Assembly: GCA_008923315.1 (NCBI GenBank)
Contig: WBSF01000007.1
Span: 402,247 to 466,246 of the forward strand
Direction: 5' to 3'
Origin: Betaproteobacteria bacterium SCN1
GTDB lineage: Bacteria; Pseudomonadota; Gammaproteobacteria; Burkholderiales; Thiobacillaceae
Length of the DNA stretch: 64,000 bases
Shown: positions 47,601 through 57,288 of the stretch, one piece after another
Numbering within the stretch: the first letter of the stretch is position 1
How the letters are laid out: each line of letters starts with the position of its first letter
Program-made: the position numbers and the translations under genes
The notes under the pieces: model-generated
The model's database searches: none
The model's input: the letters and a program-made list of their open reading frames with translations, nothing else
Told to the model about the DNA's origin: nothing

Positions 47601-48173
47601 GCCGGTGAGAACTTGATTGGCTATGCGACGGCTGACGTGATCGACGCCGGAGGCGGCAACGACTACCTGTACGGCAACGGCGGAAACGATCTGTTGTTGG
47701 GTGGGGGCGGTAACGACTATCTCCACGGAGGTGACGGCAACGACGTTCTTGATGGTGGTACTGGCAACGACACGCTGGACGGTGGCTATGGCAACGACGT
47801 TTACCTCTTCGGCCGGGGTTCGGGCCAGGACACGATATCGAGCTACGACCCGACGGCGGGCAAAACGGACGTTCTGTCATTCGGGGCCGATATTGCCGCC
47901 GATCAGTTGTGGTTCCGTCGAGTGGGTTCGGGCCTGGAAGTGAGCGTCATCGGCACGACCGACAGGATGACGATCAACAACTGGTATTCCGGCGACGCCT
48001 ATCAGGTCGAGCGGTTCAAGACCGCCGACGGCGCGCTGACCCTGTTGGACAGTCAGGTCGAGAGTCTGGTCAATGCGATGGCGAGCTTCGCGCCGCCTTC
48101 GGCGGGGCAGACCACGCTGCCGCAGACCTACCAGAATGCCCTGGCCGGGGTGATCGCGGCCAACTGGCAGTAG
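41700..48173 (+). CDS. Giant RTX calcium-binding protein with eight repeated modules
   Basis: A 2157-aa protein. Residues 1-220 are Ala/Gly-rich and hydrophobic. Residues ~226-340 hold EF-hand-like calcium sites (DLDGDGIET, DHDGDGIRT, DRNGNGLIDTGAELFGD, DLDQDGISDEGELF). A helical domain extends to about 680. From ~690 there are eight copies of a module made of RTX nonapeptides (GGxGNDxLxGG) plus a ~130-residue partner domain (YLFGRGSGQDTVSSYDPT ... YRVEEIRFADGTVW). The last residues (QTYQNALAGVIAANWQ) resemble a type I secretion signal. No hlyB/hlyD genes are adjacent. It is probably a secreted adhesin, toxin or S-layer-like protein. Confidence 0.9.
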   Translation: MATSPGQVLVDFIGLQATPVNITNAVQTQLASGGVNLSGYVTAAASAMHGLTSLATTMSGMPEGVLTKALGGAAGVLAIDGLLKDYGNYQRDTQNGGSVTDGTLLSGLSNAAALLGAIAAVGGAPLVVTGLAAAAAVGLGYAALNNADTNIANAAADLLGAAKDLCDSLGSAMSDLADALADGIIGGALGLGDWLNGIEAGIAGAVNDLFDNASNWRPPVDPLALDLDGDGIETTGLAGHNSILFDHDGDGIRTATGWVKSDDGLLVLDRNGNGLIDTGAELFGDNTALTNGSTAPNGFAALSQEDTNADGKVDALDANFANLRIWRDLDQDGISDEGELFTLSELGIVSLSVASNTANQNLGNGNTLTGTSSFTRTDGSTGNMGELVLAEERFYREFTDTVAISADAAALPEMKGSGAVRDLREAASLSPALAAAIASLENASRATVLANLDQVIGLWADTASGFDTSAERFRLLNAGSIHAGKDMTTLINGTSNWSLTLSPTQVIDILEVFNGSLMYSAFENAAQPPHGQPFLPPNWIANAPYDPDKIYVGISSQQADLLAQSYGALKESIYAGLAQLRLQSYLDEVDLVLTEAGGITLDFDGLNAKLDAARTTDPANALVDLIELNRYTPALGRLGWQGMDKLRAWVEQSATDPAMASVLNEMNVRYASGSISGAATQDVLMGQGGNDYLYGNGGNDLLSGGGGNDRLYGGDGDDVLDGGAGNDTLDGGYGNDIYLFGRGAGQDTVSSYDPTAGKVDAVQFASDVLPNDVSLSRSGDNLILSITGTSDQLIIGSYFYNDAASGFYRVEEIRFADGTVWDVEVVKSKVLAGSEAGQTLIGYATGDVIDSGGGNDYVYGRGGNDQLFGGAGSDYLAGEAGDDMIDGGADNDRLYGGDGNDVLDGGAGNDMLDGGYGNDVYLFGRGSGQDMVSSYDPTVDKVDAVQFAADVLPDDISLSRSGDNLVLSINGTSDQLTVNSYFYNDAASGFYRVEEIRFADGTVWDVGTVKAKAIAGNGAGQSLTGYATDDVIDAGGGNDYVYGRGGNDHLRGGAGTDFLHGEAGNDRLDGGADNDRLYGGDGDDVLDGGAGNDMLDGGYGNDVYLFGRGSGQDTVSSYDLTVDKVDAVQFAVDVLPGDVSLSRSGDNLVLSINGTSDQLTVNSYFYDDGNSAYRVEEIRFADGTVWNMDTVKVEAISGSEAGQNLIGYATDDVIDAGGGNDYVSGRGGNDHLIGGMGTDHLYGEAGDDLLDGGSDNDYLNGGDGADVLLGGSGNDALYGGNGDDILDGGTGNDMLDGGYGNDVYLFGRGSDQDMVSSYDPTVGKVDAVQFAADVLPGDVSLSRSGDNLVLSINGTSDQLTVNSYFYNDGNNAYRVEEIRFADGTVWSDLEAIKEWVIAGNETSQTLVGYATDDVIDAGGGNDYVSGRGGNDHLRGGAGTDYLYGEAGDDLLDGGSDNDYLNGGDGADVLLGGAGNDALYGGNGNDILDGGTGNDTLDGGYGNDTYLFGRGAGQDTVSSYDPTVGKVDAVQFAADVLPGDVSLSRSGNNLVLSINGTSDRLTVNNYFYDDANSGLYRVEEIRFADGTVWDVAAVKAKAIAGSEESQNLTGYATDDVIDAGGGNDYVYGRGGNDLLSGGAGNDYLYGEAGDDLLDGGADNDYLHGGDGNDILDGGTGNDTLDGGYGNDVYLFGRGSGQDTVSSYDPTVGKVDAVQFAADVLPGDVSLSRSGDNLMLSINGTPDRLTINNYFNNDGANPYRVEEIRFAGGTVWDVAAVKTKAITGNEAGQNLTGYATDDVIDAGGGNDYVYGRGGNDHLRGGAGTDYLYGEAGNDLLDGGSDNDYLHGGDGNDILDGGTGNDTLDGGYGNDIYLFGRGSGQDTVSSYDPTAGKVDAVQFTTDVLPGDVSLSRSGNNLVLSINGTSDWLTVNNYFYDDANSGLYRVEEIRFADGTVWDVAAAKAKAITGGEAGENLIGYATADVIDAGGGNDYLYGNGGNDLLLGGGGNDYLHGGDGNDVLDGGTGNDTLDGGYGNDVYLFGRGSGQDTISSYDPTAGKTDVLSFGADIAADQLWFRRVGSGLEVSVIGTTDRMTINNWYSGDAYQVERFKTADGALTLLDSQVESLVNAMASFAPPSAGQTTLPQTYQNALAGVIAANWQ
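43887..47900 (+). repeat. Tandem RTX modules within the giant protein gene
   Basis: DGGYGND begins the conserved block at about 43887, 44435, 44984, 45584, 46187, 46737, 47283 and 47777. Module spacing is therefore about 548, 549, 600, 603, 550, 546 and 494 nt. The two long modules contain an extra nonapeptide block (YLNGGDGADVLLGG...GNDALYGG). Nucleotide similarity between modules is high. Confidence 0.88.
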
Positions 48174-48238
48174 GTTGAGCGCAAGCCGCCGCTGCGGCGG
48201 TAATGCCCGTCAGCATGCCGTCCAGAGCGGGTGCAAGG

Positions 48239-48265
48239 GGAACGTGTTGAACACGTTCCTTTTTT
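48239..48265 (+). terminator. Rho-independent terminator of the RTX gene
   Basis: A perfect stem GGAACGTG / CACGTTCC with a TTGAA loop, then six T residues. Confidence 0.9.
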
Positions 48266-48287
48266 CAGCGCGATCCACAGCAGCGCC

Positions 48288-49142
48288 TTATTGCGGCGCG
48301 GCCTTGGCCCGCTCCAGCAGCTCGTGCACGTATTTCACCGGGATCGCGTAGCTGATGCCGCTGGGCGCGGACAGGGCGGCTTCCTTTGCGCCCTTCACGT
48401 AGACCGAGTTGACCACGCCGTAGACTTCGCCGGTCTCGGGGTGCCATACCGGGCTGCCGCTGTTGCCGGGGTAGGCGATGGCGTCGAGCTCGAACACCTG
48501 GAAGGCGTCGTCCGCCTGCCGCAGCGCCCGTGCGTTCAGCTGCGCGGCGCGCGGCACCGGCGTGAAGATCGGGATGATGGCGGCGAGTCCGGCCCGGTGG
48601 GTGGAGGCGTTCAGCCCCAGCACCATGCCGATGGGATAGCCGGTGAAGTAGAGTTGCCAGCCCTCGCGCGCCTTGTCCGAATCGCCGAGCTTCAGCGCGG
48701 GCAGCGGGTCGCCCTCGATCTTGAGCACGGCGAGGTCGCGCGTGCGGTCGAGCGCGACGAGCTGCGCCGTGCGCACGCCCACCTGGCGGTCGCGTCCGAG
48801 GAAGACGGCACGCGTTTCCTTCTTCTCGGTGTCCGGCATCTGCTCGAAGATGTGTGCGCACGAGACGACGTAACGGCCGTCCAGCACCACGAATCCGGTG
48901 CCCTGCAGGCTGACCCGCGGGCTGCCTGCGGGTCTGTAGGTGCCGACGCCGACCACGCCGGGCTTGATCGTGGCCAGCGTGTCGGCGACGTCGGCCTGCG
49001 CCGGCAGCGCAAAGACCAGGGCGGCCAGTGCCAAACTGGTATGCGCCTTGCTGAATGCCACGGCGACGAAACGGAACAGCCAGCCCGGCGGCGTCATCCA
49101 AATTCGATACAATCCGGGCGGCAGCAAAGACTTTCTTTTCAT
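48288..49142 (-). CDS. Trypsin-like serine protease, periplasmic
   Basis: A 284-aa protein with a hydrophobic N-terminal segment (about 35-50, a signal peptide ending PAQA). The catalytic triad is His in VVSCAHIFE, Asp in RTRDLAVLKI and Ser in YPGNSGSPVW, the DegP/S1C order without PDZ domains. It would act as a housekeeping or signalling protease in the periplasm. It is divergent from the UDP-sugar dehydrogenase gene with only 13 nt between the starts, so promoters overlap. Confidence 0.85.
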   Translation of the reverse strand: MKRKSLLPPGLYRIWMTPPGWLFRFVAVAFSKAHTSLALAALVFALPAQADVADTLATIKPGVVGVGTYRPAGSPRVSLQGTGFVVLDGRYVVSCAHIFEQMPDTEKKETRAVFLGRDRQVGVRTAQLVALDRTRDLAVLKIEGDPLPALKLGDSDKAREGWQLYFTGYPIGMVLGLNASTHRAGLAAIIPIFTPVPRAAQLNARALRQADDAFQVFELDAIAYPGNSGSPVWHPETGEVYGVVNSVYVKGAKEAALSAPSGISYAIPVKYVHELLERAKAAPQ

Positions 49143-49155
49143 AAGGGAATCCAGA

Positions 49156-50435
<1,280 letters not shown>

Positions 50436-50436
<1 letters not shown>

Positions 50437-51473
50437 TGCCCGCGGCGTTCGACGCGCTCAAACAGCGGCTCGCGACGGAGCCGAACACCTGGCTCGTCAC
50501 CGGCGCGGCCGGTTTCATCGGCTGCAATCTGGTCGAAGCCTTGCTGCAGCTCGACCAGAAAGTGGTCGGGCTGGACAATTTCGCCACCGGCCACGAGAAG
50601 AATCTGGCGCAGGTGCAGGCCAGCGTCGGTCCGGAACGCTGGGCTCGCTTCCAGTTCAAGCGCGGCGATATTCGCGACCTCATCACCTGCCATCAGGTTT
50701 GCGCAGGCGTCGATTACGTGCTGCACCAGGCTGCGCTCGGTTCGGTGCCGCGTTCGCTGGAAGACCCGCTCTCGACGCACGCGGCCAACAACACCGGCTT
50801 CCTCAACATGCTGGTCGCCGCGCGCGACGCCCGGGTGAAGCGCTTTGTCTACGCCGCCTCTTCGTCCACCTACGGCGACCATCCCGGCCTGCCCAAGGTC
50901 GAGGACACGATCGGCAAGCCGCTCTCGCCCTATGCCGTGACCAAGCTGGTGAACGAACTGTACGCCGACGTGTTCGGCCGCTGCTACGGCATGGAATCCA
51001 TCGGCCTGCGCTACTTCAACATCTTCGGCCGCCGCCAGGACCCGAACGGTGCCTACGCTGCCGTGGTGCCGAAGTGGGTGTCGAGCATGATCCGGAACGA
51101 ACCGGTCTACATCAACGGCGACGGCGAAACCAGCCGCGATTTCTGTTACATCGACAACGTCATCCAGGCCAACCTGCTTGCCGCCACGGCCGCGCACCCC
51201 GAGGCGGCGAACCAGGTCTACAACGTCGCCGTCGGCGACCGTACGACGCTGAACCAGTTGTACGAAGCGATCCGCGCCAGTCTCGCGCCGCGTTTTCCGC
51301 ATCTGGCCGGAGCCGGGCCGGTCTACCGCGATTTCCGCGCGGGCGACGTGCGGCATTCGCTGGCCGACGTTTCCAGGGCGAAAACCCGTCTGGGCTACGA
51401 ACCGACACACCGCATCGGCGAAGGGCTGGCGGAGGCGATGGACTGGTACGTCGCCGATCTCTCGCCGCGTTGA
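50436..51473 (+). CDS. UDP-HexNAc 4-epimerase (TviC/WbpP-like SDR)
   Basis: A 345-aa extended short-chain dehydrogenase. The NAD site is VTGAAGFIG, the catalytic pair is in [13 protein letters not shown] (Tyr and Lys), and substrate motifs include [38 protein letters not shown] and [15 protein letters not shown]. Epimerises UDP-GlcNAc or its uronate at C4. The start overlaps the previous stop by one base. Together with the dehydrogenase it yields UDP-GalNAcA-type sugars. Confidence 0.9.
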
Positions 51474-51517
51474 TGCCGTCTTGACCGGGCGCCGGCGCGC
51501 GCGGGCATAATGGCGCG

Positions 51518-52933
51518 ATGCCGGTTTCGCGCGTCCTGTTCTTCCTGGGCTGTCTGTTTGCCGCCGCATTTGCGCGGGCGGCCGAATTGCCGCCCGCTTT
51601 CGTCGATGCGCTGAAGCGTGCCGCCATTCCGCTGGACCATGTCGCGCTTGTCGTACAGGGGCTCGACGACGATGCTCCCCGGCTCAGCCATCAGGCGGAC
51701 GCCGCGCTCAACCCCGCCTCGGTCATGAAACTGGTCACCAGTTTTGCCGCGCTCCAGCAACTGGGGCCGAGTTATACCTGGGCGACCGAAGTCTGGGCCG
51801 ACGGTCCGTTGAAGGATGGCGTGTTCGAGGGCGATCTGATCGTGCGCGGCAATGGCGACCCGTCGCTCACGCTCGAACGGATGTGGCTTCTGCAGCGGGC
51901 GCTGCGTACCCGGGGCATAAAAGCCATCCACGGCGGTCTCGTGCTCGACACCAGCCGCTTCGAGCTGCCCGATATCGATCCGGGCGCGTTCGACGGCGAA
52001 CCGTTTGCCCCTTACAACGCACCTGCCGGCGCGCTGGTCGCGAATTTCAATGCGATCGTGCTGCGCCTGAAACCGGCGGCCGCAGAAGTCGCGATCGCTC
52101 CCGATGTCGCGCTGCCGGGCGTTACGCTGACCTCCAGGCTCGCGCTCGTCGATGCCGCGCAGTGCAACGGCTGGCGCGATGCGCTGACGCCGGGTTTTGC
52201 CGACGCGGCGAACGCCGAGCTGGTGGTGGAAGGCCGCTACCCCCGTGCGTGCGGCGAGCAGGCCTGGCCGATCGCGCCGTTCGCGCCGGCCGCCACCTTC
52301 GATTTCCTGTTCCGTGGCCTGTGGGCGGAGTCCGGGAGCACGCTGGCCGGCCCGACACGGGCGGGGCTGGCCCCCGAGACGCCGCCCCTGCTGCGGTTCG
52401 AATCCGAACCGCTCGCCGATACCCTGCGCCGGCTCAACAAATATTCCAACAACCTGATGGCAAAAAACCTGTTTCTGACCCTGGGGGCGGAAGCCTACGG
52501 TGGACCGGCGACACCGGCGAAGGGCGCACAGGCCGTGCGCGACGTGCTGGCCCGGCACGGCATCGCCACCGACAAGCTGGTGCTGGAAAACGGCTCGGGC
52601 CTGTCGCGCATCGAGCGCATCAGCGCCGCCTCGCTGAACCAGCTCCTGCGCGCCGTCTGGCGCAGTCCGCTATTTTCCGAATTCGAATCGGCGCTGCCCA
52701 TCGTGGCGCTCGACGGCACGCTCCGCAACCGTTTCAACGGCAGCCTGGCGACAGGCAGTGCGCATCTCAAGACCGGCACCCTGCGCGATGTAAACGCGTT
52801 GGCAGGTATCGTGCTTACCGCGAAGGGGCGCAGAGTGGCTTTCGTCATGCTGGTCAACGATCGCAACGCGGCGCGTGCGCGCGCCGCACAGCAGGCCTTG
52901 CTGGAATGGACCTGGGCCGATGACGCCCGCTGA
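51518..52933 (+). CDS. dacB: D-alanyl-D-alanine carboxypeptidase/endopeptidase PBP4
   Basis: A 471-aa S13-family peptidase. A signal peptide is at about 1-21. Active-site motifs: SVMK (Ser68, Lys71), SNN in KYSNNLMAKN, and KTG in LKTGTLRDV. The long insertion between the first two motifs is typical of PBP4. It trims and cleaves peptidoglycan cross-links in the periplasm. It overlaps the next small ORF by 14 nt. Confidence 0.92.
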   Translation: MPVSRVLFFLGCLFAAAFARAAELPPAFVDALKRAAIPLDHVALVVQGLDDDAPRLSHQADAALNPASVMKLVTSFAALQQLGPSYTWATEVWADGPLKDGVFEGDLIVRGNGDPSLTLERMWLLQRALRTRGIKAIHGGLVLDTSRFELPDIDPGAFDGEPFAPYNAPAGALVANFNAIVLRLKPAAAEVAIAPDVALPGVTLTSRLALVDAAQCNGWRDALTPGFADAANAELVVEGRYPRACGEQAWPIAPFAPAATFDFLFRGLWAESGSTLAGPTRAGLAPETPPLLRFESEPLADTLRRLNKYSNNLMAKNLFLTLGAEAYGGPATPAKGAQAVRDVLARHGIATDKLVLENGSGLSRIERISAASLNQLLRAVWRSPLFSEFESALPIVALDGTLRNRFNGSLATGSAHLKTGTLRDVNALAGIVLTAKGRRVAFVMLVNDRNAARARAAQQALLEWTWADDAR

Positions 52934-53111
52934 GCCGCCGGACTGGGCTGTCTGGGTCGCGCAGGATGCCGACGGTGCCTGGTGGGCTTACGAAGCCGAG
53001 CCGAACCAGCAGGATCGCGGCTGGTACGAAAACGAGGTCGGACGCATCGCGCCGCTGGGCAGGACGGCGCCGCCGGCGGACTGGCAGACGATGCTGCGGC
53101 GGATACGCTGA
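52920..53111 (+). CDS. Small conserved-type protein overlapping dacB, 63 aa
   Basis: A short protein rich in Trp and acidic residues (WAVWVAQDADGAWWAYEAEPN). Its ATG lies inside the end of dacB and is likely translationally coupled. It has no signal peptide and no known domain. Homologues of this type occur downstream of other genes in related bacteria from memory. Function unknown. Confidence 0.6.
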   Translation: MTPAEPPDWAVWVAQDADGAWWAYEAEPNQQDRGWYENEVGRIAPLGRTAPPADWQTMLRRIR

Positions 53112-53123
53112 CGGTGGTGCGGC

Positions 53124-53930
53124 CTACTTGAAATAGCGTGCGGCGAAACGCGCGAGTACCGTATCGCCGCCGGTCAGCGTCAACCTGTCCCCCTCGATGC
53201 GAAACCCTGTGGTGCGCGTATAGGCGTCGAGCAGCGCGGATTCCTGCGCCATCATGTCGGGCGGGCAGGCCATGCGCGTGCTGGCAAGCGGCCCTACGGC
53301 GAGCGCGCCGCCGTTGCGCGTGTAGGTCCCCATCAATTTGTTGCAGCCGCTGCTGCCGCTCGCGCGGCCGTCGAGCAGCAGCAGATGCGCTTCGCGTTCG
53401 CCCGGCAAGGCGCGAACCGGTTGGCCGGCGACTTCGGTCAGTTTCCAGTAGGTGTTTTCCAGCGAAGCCGGGGGTGTGAGATCGCGCGCGGCACGCAGTA
53501 GCAGATCCGCCTTGCCGGTGGCGGGGAGCGCCAGCGTGCCGGAAAACAGGAGTTCGCCGCCGCCGCTGATCAGCGTGGCGCGCAAAGCATAACGGTGCCC
53601 GGGTTTCATGTCCCGGGCATAAAAAGGCAGCTCGAAAGCAAGCGGAACCTGGCGGCCCTGTGTCGGCAGGGCAAGCCGTGCCAGCCTTTCGGTGCGTCCG
53701 TCCGCGCGTGAGACGTCGAGCAGCTCCACCGTCAGTGTTGCATCGGGCGGCAGGGCGATGCGCTCGACATAACGCACGTTGCCCGCAATGCGTTCGAGCG
53801 GCGCGGCCTGTGCGGGCGGAATGCCGCCCAGCAGAACGGACAGCAGGAGCAGCCCGACGAGAGCAGCAAGCGGCCCCGCCCCGGAGACCTCAAGGCAGGC
53901 GGCAACGGAAGCGCGTGGATGGGCGCTCAT
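53124..53930 (-). CDS. YbaY/META-domain envelope protein
   Basis: A 268-aa protein with a signal-type hydrophobic segment near residues 20-42 (PAQA cleavage). Residues about 46-150 match the YbaY family (GNVRYVERIALPPDATLTVELLDVS). Residues ~155-265 form a META (HslJ-like) domain (LENTYWKLTEVAGQPV, GRASGSSGCNKLMGTY, TRMACPPDMM). These domains occur in secreted or envelope proteins linked to stress resistance. It is convergent with the small ORF upstream. Confidence 0.82.
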   Translation of the reverse strand: MSAHPRASVAACLEVSGAGPLAALVGLLLLSVLLGGIPPAQAAPLERIAGNVRYVERIALPPDATLTVELLDVSRADGRTERLARLALPTQGRQVPLAFELPFYARDMKPGHRYALRATLISGGGELLFSGTLALPATGKADLLLRAARDLTPPASLENTYWKLTEVAGQPVRALPGEREAHLLLLDGRASGSSGCNKLMGTYTRNGGALAVGPLASTRMACPPDMMAQESALLDAYTRTTGFRIEGDRLTLTGGDTVLARFAARYFK

Positions 53931-53982
53931 GGCGGGGCACTCTGTCGAGTGGCTGGACGGGGCATCCGCATCGTTTTCCCGA

Positions 53983-55224
53983 TCAATTCGTGTAGGTGTT
54001 GTCGACCAGCTGGTGCGTCCAGGCCATGGCTTCTATTTCCGCCTGGGCCGTGTCGAGCAGGGTCAGTCCGGCTGCGGCCTGCAGGGCGTCGAGCGTACGG
54101 CGCGGATCGGGGTGTTCGAGGCTCTCCGCCAGATCCAGCAGGATGCCCAATTCGCCCTCGCGGCGCAGCAGCGCAGCAGCGAGCTGTTCGCCGAGGTTCA
54201 GTTCCTGCACGATATCCGGCAACGGCTTGCCGATCACGTTTTCGATCAGGGAGAGAATGCCCGTCATGAATGCGCTTTCGCAGAGATCCGCCCGCGCGCC
54301 CTTGCGTACCGCCAGCAGCTCCATCACCCGCCCCCGGCTGGCAGCCATCAGCAACAGCGGGCTCGGATAGGGGGTGTCTTCCTGCAGGGTGAACAGCAGC
54401 AACTGCAGCCAGCGTTGCAGCTGCTTGCGGCCGAGCAGTAGGATCGCCTGCGACACGGTTCCGATGCGGCGTGCACCGGCACAACCGGCCGAGTTGACCA
54501 GCCGCAGCAGGTTATAGGTGAGGTTCGGGTATTGCTTGAACACATCCTCGATCTCGCCGGTCTCGGCGTCGGCCAGCACCAGGTCGAGCAGCCGGATGAT
54601 CGCGAGATGTGCCGGATTGGCGCGCCGCGCGCTCAGGACCGCCGGGCGCGCGAAGTAGTAGCCCTGGAAGAGATCGAAACCGAGTTCGCGGCACATGTGC
54701 GCCTGCTCGGCGCTGTCGACCTTTTCGGCCAGCAGTTGCACCGGCCAGTTCCGCAGCCGGGCGACCAGTGCGCGCAGCGCGTGGGGAGTATGCAGAGGCA
54801 GATCGACTTTCACGATGTCGACCAGATCGAGCAGTGGACGATAGCGTTCGTCGTAGGCGAAATCGTCCAGGGCCAGCCGGAATCCCCGCTGCTTGAGCAG
54901 GCGGCAGCGTTCGACGACGGCTTCGGTAACGTCGACGGTTTCGAGCAGCTCGAGTACCACCTGCGCCCTGGGCAGGACTTCGATCAGGTCGGACAGCAAC
55001 ATATCCGCGCTGACGTTGATGAAACCGGTGTGCTGGCCCAGTACTGCCTGGACGCCCATTTCGCTGAAGGCATGGCGTATGACGCTGGCGGTCGCCTGCA
55101 TGTCGTCCGTGACGCCGGCCTCGCGGGTGCGCCCGGCACGGAACAGCAGTTCGTAGGCGACGACGCGCTGGTCGCGATCGAGTATGGGTTGCCGCCCGAG
55201 AAAGATTTCCTCGCCGACCATCAT
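53983..55224 (-). CDS. EAL-HDOD domain protein
   Basis: A 413-aa signalling protein of the YuxH/CdgJ family. It starts EEIFLGRQPILDRDQRVVAYELLFR, where the EAL motif has become YELL, followed by LLETVDVTE and LALDDFAYDERY, and ends its EAL domain with GYYFARP. The HDOD domain occupies the C-terminal half. Loss of the catalytic EAL residues suggests a non-enzymatic regulator. The start overlaps the ubiD stop by one base. Confidence 0.85.
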   Translation of the reverse strand: MMVGEEIFLGRQPILDRDQRVVAYELLFRAGRTREAGVTDDMQATASVIRHAFSEMGVQAVLGQHTGFINVSADMLLSDLIEVLPRAQVVLELLETVDVTEAVVERCRLLKQRGFRLALDDFAYDERYRPLLDLVDIVKVDLPLHTPHALRALVARLRNWPVQLLAEKVDSAEQAHMCRELGFDLFQGYYFARPAVLSARRANPAHLAIIRLLDLVLADAETGEIEDVFKQYPNLTYNLLRLVNSAGCAGARRIGTVSQAILLLGRKQLQRWLQLLLFTLQEDTPYPSPLLLMAASRGRVMELLAVRKGARADLCESAFMTGILSLIENVIGKPLPDIVQELNLGEQLAAALLRREGELGILLDLAESLEHPDPRRTLDALQAAAGLTLLDTAQAEIEAMAWTHQLVDNTYTN

Positions 55225-56687
55225 CAGAGTCCGAGAGTGGCCCACAGTGCGTCGACGCGCATTTTCACCGCAGGGTCCATCGCGATCGGCGTGCCCCATT
55301 CGCGCTGGGTCTCGCCCGGCCACTTGTGGGTGGCGTCGATGCCCATCTTGCTGCCCAGGCCCGATACCGGGCTGGCGAAGTCCAGATAATCGATGGGCGT
55401 GTTCTCGACCAGCAGCGTGTCGCGCGCCGGGTCGACGCGTGTGGTCAGGGCCCAGATCACGTCCTTCCAGTCGCGCACGTTCACGTCGTCGTCAGTGACG
55501 AGGATGAACTTGGTGTACATGAACTGCCGCAGGAAGGACCACACGCCGAACATCACGCGCTTGGCGTGGCCGGGGTAGCTCTTTTTCATCGAGACCACGG
55601 CCATGCGGTACGAGCAGCCCTCGGGCGGCAGGTAGAAATCGACGATCTCGGGAAACTGCTTCTGCAGCAGCGGCACGAAGACTTCGTTCAGCGCCACGCC
55701 GAGGATCGCCGGCTCGTCCGGCGGCTTGCCGGTGTAGGTGCTGTGGTAGATCGGGTCGCGTCGCATCGCGATGCGCTCGACGGTGAAGACGGGGAAAGTC
55801 TCCTGCTCGTTGTAGTAGCCGGTGTGGTCGCCGTACGGCCCTTCCAGCGCGGTCTCGCCGGGATGGATCACGCCTTCGAGCACGATCTCGGCGGACGCCG
55901 GTACCTGCAGGTCGTTGCCAAGACATTTCACGACTTCGGTCTTGGCGCCGCGCAGCAGGCCGGCGAACTGATACTCCGAGAGCGAGTCGGGTACCGGCGT
56001 CACCGCGCCGAGAATGGTCGCCGGATCGGCGCCGAGCGCGACGGCGACCGGGAACGGCTGGCCGGGGTTCGCCTGCTGGAATTCGCGGAAGTCGAGTGCG
56101 CCGCCGCGATGCGCCAGCCAGCGCATGATCAGCTTGTTGCGGCCGATGACCTGCTGGCGGTAGATGCCGAGGTTCTGCCGTTTCTTGTGCGGGCCGCGCG
56201 TGACGGTCAGGCCCCAGGTCACCAGCGGCGCGACGTCGCCCGGCCAGCAGTGCTGGATCGGAAGGCGCGACAGGTCGACGTCCGCGCCTTCCAGTACGAT
56301 CTCCTGGCACGGTGCGTTCTTCACTTCCTTCGGCGCCATGTTGAGCACCTGCTTCAGCACCGGCCATTTCTCCCAGGCGTCGCGCAGGCCTTTCGGCGGT
56401 TCGGGTTCCTTGAGATAAGCGAGCAGCTGGCCGATCTCGCGCAGCCGGGCCGGGTCTTCCTCGCCCATGCCGAGCGCGACGCGGCTGACCGTGCCGAACA
56501 GGTTGGCAAGCACCGGGATCGAATGGCCCCTGGGATTCTCGAACAGCAGGGCCGGGCCGCCCGCGCGCAGCACGCGGTCGGCGATTTCGGTCATTTCCAG
56601 ATGCGGGTCGACCTCGACGCTGATGCGACGGAGCTCGCCGCGCTGTTCGAGTTGTGCGACGAAGTCGCGCAGGTCGCGGTAGATCAT
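55224..56687 (-). CDS. ubiD: UbiD-family decarboxylase (3-octaprenyl-4-hydroxybenzoate decarboxylase)
   Basis: A 487-aa prenylated-FMN-dependent decarboxylase of ubiquinone synthesis. It begins [19 protein letters not shown] and contains the active-site ELR-type segment [20 protein letters not shown] and family motifs [34 protein letters not shown]. Length is normal. The partner UbiX that makes the cofactor is not in the window. Confidence 0.93.
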   Translation of the reverse strand: MIYRDLRDFVAQLEQRGELRRISVEVDPHLEMTEIADRVLRAGGPALLFENPRGHSIPVLANLFGTVSRVALGMGEEDPARLREIGQLLAYLKEPEPPKGLRDAWEKWPVLKQVLNMAPKEVKNAPCQEIVLEGADVDLSRLPIQHCWPGDVAPLVTWGLTVTRGPHKKRQNLGIYRQQVIGRNKLIMRWLAHRGGALDFREFQQANPGQPFPVAVALGADPATILGAVTPVPDSLSEYQFAGLLRGAKTEVVKCLGNDLQVPASAEIVLEGVIHPGETALEGPYGDHTGYYNEQETFPVFTVERIAMRRDPIYHSTYTGKPPDEPAILGVALNEVFVPLLQKQFPEIVDFYLPPEGCSYRMAVVSMKKSYPGHAKRVMFGVWSFLRQFMYTKFILVTDDDVNVRDWKDVIWALTTRVDPARDTLLVENTPIDYLDFASPVSGLGSKMGIDATHKWPGETQREWGTPIAMDPAVKMRVDALWATLGL

Positions 56688-56715
56688 GTCGCGGCGGCCC
56701 CGTCCGGCACCGGGG

Positions 56716-57288
56716 TCAGTTGATGTATTCGAACAGGGTGACCACCTTGGTGACGCCCGCCGTGGTACGAGTGATCTCGGTTGCGACTTCGGCCTCGGCC
56801 TGTGTGACCAGGCCCATCAGGTAGACGACGGCGGTCTCGGTCACAACCTTGATTTTGGTGCCGGGTACGCGGTCGTCGCGCAGGAGGCGTGTCTTCACTT
56901 TGCTGGTGATCGAGACGTCGTTGGCGTCGGAGGTGAGCGACGTCACGCCGGACACGCTGAGTTCGTTGAATACCGTTCGTACATCGGGAATGCCGCGCAC
57001 CACATCGGTGGCGCGCGCGCGCGTCGCTTCGTCGGGCACCTGTCCGGTGAGCAGCACCTGGCGGTTGTAACTGGTGGCCGAGATGTTGTCGGTCTTCTGC
57101 GGGAAGGATTCGCGCAGGCGCGCGAGCGCGCGCAGCTCGATTTCCTGGTCACCGATGTAGACGCCTGCCGTTCGGCGATCGGTGGCGACCGAAGCGCCGA
57201 CGGCGGCGCCGCCGATCACGACCGGTGCGCAGCCTTGCAGTTGCAGGATCGCCAGGCCGGCGACAGCGAGGGGGATCAGTTTGCTCAT
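56716..57288 (-). CDS. dolP: BON-domain outer-membrane lipoprotein
   Basis: A 190-aa lipoprotein with lipobox LQGC at residue 20 followed by two BON domains (about 45-115 and 120-190). Homologous to DolP/OsmY proteins that bind phospholipid and help keep the outer membrane intact. It overlaps the diaA stop by 4 nt and shares a transcript with it. Confidence 0.9.
   Translation of the reverse strand: MSKLIPLAVAGLAILQLQGCAPVVIGGAAVGASVATDRRTAGVYIGDQEIELRALARLRESFPQKTDNISATSYNRQVLLTGQVPDEATRARATDVVRGIPDVRTVFNELSVSGVTSLTSDANDVSITSKVKTRLLRDDRVPGTKIKVVTETAVVYLMGLVTQAEAEVATEITRTTAGVTKVVTLFEYIN

Noticed and set aside
44031..47880. Repeated minus-strand open frames opposite the RTX gene
   Set aside because: They recur once per module and are rich in Val/Ile/His-type shadow composition from the repeated GND codons.
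43700..47900. Regularly spaced repeats suggesting a CRISPR array
   Set aside because: The period is ~550 nt and the repeats are in frame and encode RTX nonapeptides; no 25-40 nt repeat/spacer pattern exists.
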